Source: an uncultured Oscillospiraceae bacterium (lineage in GTDB: Bacteria > Bacillota > Clostridia > Oscillospirales > Oscillospiraceae). Taken from it: a stretch of 7,531 bases of DNA. The translations under genes and the position numbers were made by a program. Positions 6,157-7,531 of this stretch are shown here, in pieces. Under the pieces are notes generated by a model. The model saw only the letters and a program-made list of their open reading frames with translations. It did no database searches and had not been told where the DNA came from. The DNA is taken from positions 1 through 7,531 of the forward strand of contig CALWYM010000049.1 in the NCBI GenBank assembly GCA_944385775.1, written 5' to 3'. Position 1 is the stretch's first letter. Each line of letters opens with the position of its first letter.

Positions 6157-6185
6157 ATAATAGCATTAAATAATCCCATATTCAA
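6157..6185 (-). promoter_or_regulatory. Sigma-A-type promoter for purC
   Basis: On the - strand the -35 is TTGAAT (6180-6185) and the -10 is TATTAT (6157-6162), with exactly 17 bp between. TGC immediately before the -10 gives an extended -10. Predicted initiation is near 6150, leaving a leader of about 75 nt. I see no Bacillus-type PurR box (CCGAACA) nearby. The rest of the 282-bp gap between purC and trxA, from about 6186 to 6309, is AT-rich with no supportable gene. Confidence 0.6.
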
Positions 6186-6309
6186 CACTGGTTTAGAATT
6201 TTTAGTAAAATAGACACAATCTACTCGTTTTTCTTTACTTTCTTCTTCAATAGCAATAAAATCTATACTTTATTCAGAATTTTTTCGCAATTTATCTCTG
6301 CCCGGCAAA

Positions 6310-6343
6310 TAATCAAGGCGCCTTTTTCAAGGCGCCTTGATTA
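6310..6343 (-). terminator. Intrinsic terminator of trxA
   Basis: A perfect 13-bp stem (6310-6322 with 6331-6343) encloses an 8-nt loop 13 bp past the trxA stop codon. The base of the stem and the following - strand bases read TTGATTATTTG, a short and interrupted T-tract. Each arm contains the 10-bp palindrome AAGGCGCCTT or most of it, so alternative local foldings exist. Termination is likely but may be incomplete toward purC. Confidence 0.75.
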
Positions 6344-6356
6344 GGAATCGTGAAAA

Positions 6357-6668
6357 TCAGATTCCAAGTTCTGCAACAATATTCTCCTTAGGTCTTACTC
6401 CCACGCACTGAGCAGCAGGTGTTCCTGCCTTAAAAAGCATAAGGGTGGGCACGCTCATAACACCGTAGCTAAGGGCGATAGGCGCAAGCTGGTCAATATC
6501 AAGCTTGACAAACTTTACCTTGCCCTCATACTCTGCGCCAAGCTGCTCCACCACAGGTGCAAGCATCTTGCATGGTCCACACCAGGTAGCAAAGAAATCT
6601 ACCACAACAGGGATATCCGATCCGAGAACTTCAGTTTTAAACATATTTTCACTTGTAATTATAGTCAT
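6357..6668 (-). CDS. trxA: Thioredoxin
   Basis: This is a cytoplasmic dithiol-disulfide oxidoreductase that is reduced by thioredoxin reductase, encoded divergently next door. The 103-residue product has the standard single-domain length. It shows the active site WCGPC (29-33) preceded by VDFFAT, KLDID (55-59), and the cis-proline loop SVPT with Pro74, followed by LMLFKAG. An additional cysteine, Cys88, sits near the C-terminal beta hairpin, where some thioredoxins carry a non-catalytic Cys. The frame extends upstream to 6728, but the ATG at 6668 has AAGGAG (6677-6682) 8 nt before it, and the extension crosses the promoter, so the short form is correct. No secretion signal or membrane anchor is seen. 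Confidence 0.97.
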   Translation of the reverse strand: MTIITSENMFKTEVLGSDIPVVVDFFATWCGPCKMLAPVVEQLGAEYEGKVKFVKLDIDQLAPIALSYGVMSVPTLMLFKAGTPAAQCVGVRPKENIVAELGI

Positions 6669-6676
6669 AAAATAAT

Positions 6677-6682
6677 CTCCTT
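6677..6682 (-). promoter_or_regulatory. Ribosome binding site that fixes the trxA start
   Basis: AAGGAG on the - strand lies 8 nt before the ATG at 6668. It rules out the in-frame upstream ATG at 6728, which lies upstream of the predicted transcription start. Confidence 0.85.
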
Positions 6683-6698
6683 TTCTTCGGTAAATCAA

Positions 6699-6726
6699 GA
6701 CACGATGATTATAACATATCCGTGTC
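6699..6726. promoter_or_regulatory. Inverted repeat GACACG-N16-CGTGTC around the trxA -10 (candidate operator)
   Basis: GACACG (6699-6704) and CGTGTC (6721-6726) are perfect complements separated by 16 bp, with the trxA -10 between them and the left arm on the predicted start point. The right arm overlaps a second small repeat, TGTC-AAAAA-GACA (6723-6735), that runs into the -35. Binding here would block polymerase. The regulator is unknown. Confidence 0.45.
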
Positions 6727-6736
6727 AAAAAGACAA
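6708..6736 (-). promoter_or_regulatory. Sigma-A promoter for trxA
   Basis: On the - strand the -35 is TTGTCT (6731-6736), the spacer is 17 bp, and the -10 is a perfect TATAAT (6708-6713) with an extended TGT before it. Predicted initiation is near 6701, giving a leader of about 33 nt. A perfect TTGACA also lies inside the spacer, but only 9 bp from the -10, too close to serve as -35. Confidence 0.75.
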
Positions 6737-6776
6737 CTGCTTTCTTTTATTATGTCACAGACTGAAAAGAATCCTA

Positions 6777-6806
6777 TTGCTAAAATCACCCTGAACATGA
6801 TATACT
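6777..6806 (+). promoter_or_regulatory. Sigma-A promoter for trxB
   Basis: The -35 is TTGCTA (6777-6782), the spacer is 18 bp, and the -10 is TATACT (6801-6806) with an extended TGA before it. Initiation is expected near 6813, about 31 nt before the start codon. It faces away from the trxA promoter, with about 40 bp between the two -35 elements. Confidence 0.65.
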
Positions 6807-6843
6807 AAATAAAAATCTTTACAAATAAGTGAGGTTAATTTAT

Positions 6844-7531
6844 ATGTATGACGTTATAATTATAGGCGGAGGTCCGGCAGGTCTGACAAGTGCCATATAC
6901 GCCAGGAGAGCCGGAATGACTGCCCTTGTTTTGGAATCCACTGTGTGCGGAGGTCAGATTGTAAACTCCGAAAATGTGGCAAACTACCCCACCAGGGAAA
7001 ACGTGCCGGGCTGGCAGCTTGCCAGTGACTGGCAGAATCAGGCTGCAAATCTCGGCGCAGAGATTAAATTTGCTTCTGTTACCGGTGTAGATTTAGCTAA
7101 GGACAAAACTAAAATTGTCCATACCCCGTCCGGTGATTATGTCGGAAAAACAGTTATCATAGCTAACGGCGCAAATCCGCGAAAGCTTGACTGTCCGGGA
7201 GCTGACAGACTATACGGAAAAGGCATATCTACCTGCGCCACCTGCGATGGAGCATTCTATCGTGGCAAGGAAGCCTGCATTGTCGGCGGAGGTGATACTG
7301 CGCTGGAAGACGCTCTCTATCTTTCTTCAATATGCTCCAAGGTGTACCTGATTCACCGTCGTACCCAGTTCAGAGCCCAAGCTTCCACTGTACAAAGGGT
7401 TTTGACTAAGGAGAATGTGGAAATTCTTACGCCTTATGTGCCCTACGAGGTAATTGGTGATAAAAACGTACAGTCGTTCAAAGTTAAAAATACGGAAACT
7501 GGTGAAATCAAGGAGCTTCCTGTTTCCGGAA
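6844..7531 (+). CDS. trxB: Thioredoxin reductase, 3'-truncated by window edge
   Basis: This FAD enzyme uses NADPH to reduce thioredoxin. The first 229 residues are visible of an expected 300 to 320. The FAD-binding GGGPAG (8-13) directly follows a short strand, CGGQ lies near residue 36, and the redox-active pair is in CATCDG (Cys131 and Cys134). The NADPH domain has GGGDTALEDA (148-157) and HRR (171-173) followed by FRA, the pattern of an NADPH-dependent rather than ferredoxin-dependent enzyme. The start is supported by GTGAGGT (6829-6835, GAGG 9 nt before ATG) and by the immediate match to the family N-terminus. It is divergent from trxA, a functionally sensible pairing, with its own promoter. 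The remainder of the NADPH and C-terminal FAD regions lies outside the window. Confidence 0.97.
   Translation, partial: MYDVIIIGGGPAGLTSAIYARRAGMTALVLESTVCGGQIVNSENVANYPTRENVPGWQLASDWQNQAANLGAEIKFASVTGVDLAKDKTKIVHTPSGDYVGKTVIIANGANPRKLDCPGADRLYGKGISTCATCDGAFYRGKEACIVGGGDTALEDALYLSSICSKVYLIHRRTQFRAQASTVQRVLTKENVEILTPYVPYEVIGDKNVQSFKVKNTETGEIKELPVSG

Noticed and set aside
6262..6290. Second upstream promoter for purC on the - strand (TTGCGA, 17 bp, TATAGA)
   Set aside because: Both hexamers match only 4 of 6 positions and the surrounding DNA is AT-rich. The promoter at 6157-6185 is clearly better and closer.
6703..6715. Partial PerR-box-like sequence at the trxA -10 (TTATAATCAT on the - strand)
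   Set aside because: Only the left half and centre match TTATAATnATTATAA, and that half is explained by the -10 hexamer itself.
6860..7048. Reverse-strand open frame of 62 residues opposite trxB
   Set aside because: It is a shadow of trxB with no ribosome binding site or motif.

Overview
The window is ordinary chromosome from a low-to-mid G+C, endospore-forming Firmicute. It most likely belongs to the Clostridia, perhaps an Oscillospiraceae/Ruminococcaceae-like gut lineage. The grounds are the gene order infB-rbfA-nrnA-truB-ribF, strong AGGAGG-type ribosome binding sites before nearly every gene, TTGnnn/TATAAT-type promoters, and a spore coat F-family gene. The genus call is an inference from protein style only.

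Region 1 (1-4673, + strand) is the distal part of the conserved translation operon. It holds the 3' two thirds of infB (initiation factor IF-2, open at the left edge), rbfA (30S maturation factor), nrnA (DHH/DHHA1 nano-RNase/pAp phosphatase), truB (tRNA U55 pseudouridine synthase) and ribF (riboflavin kinase/FAD synthetase). rbfA, nrnA and truB overlap, and truB and ribF are one base apart, so translational coupling is likely. A hairpin followed by a T-run sits between infB and rbfA and may trim expression of the distal genes.

Region 2 (4674-5231, + strand) holds two tiny genes: a 57-residue helical protein of unrecognised family and an 82-residue spore coat F-like protein. They occupy the place where many Firmicutes carry rpsO. 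The first has its ribosome binding site inside a perfect 7-bp hairpin. The pair ends at a 34-bp palindromic terminator shared with the convergent purC.

Region 3 (5232-6356, - strand) is a stand-alone purC (SAICAR synthetase, long form of about 280 residues) with its own extended -10 promoter and a short tandem repeat at the predicted transcription start. About 280 bp of AT-rich non-coding DNA separates it from trxA. Region 4 (6310-7531) is a divergent thioredoxin pair: trxA leftward with its own terminator, and trxB rightward, cut by the right edge. The 175-bp space between them carries a promoter for each gene, and the trxA promoter is framed by a GACACG/CGTGTC inverted repeat.

I found no phage, IS element, CRISPR array, tRNA or rRNA, and no gene cluster that looks like an undescribed system. 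The second-look items are regulatory hairpins and repeats, a G3-motif substitution in IF-2, a diverged motif in RibF, and the small coat-gene pair.
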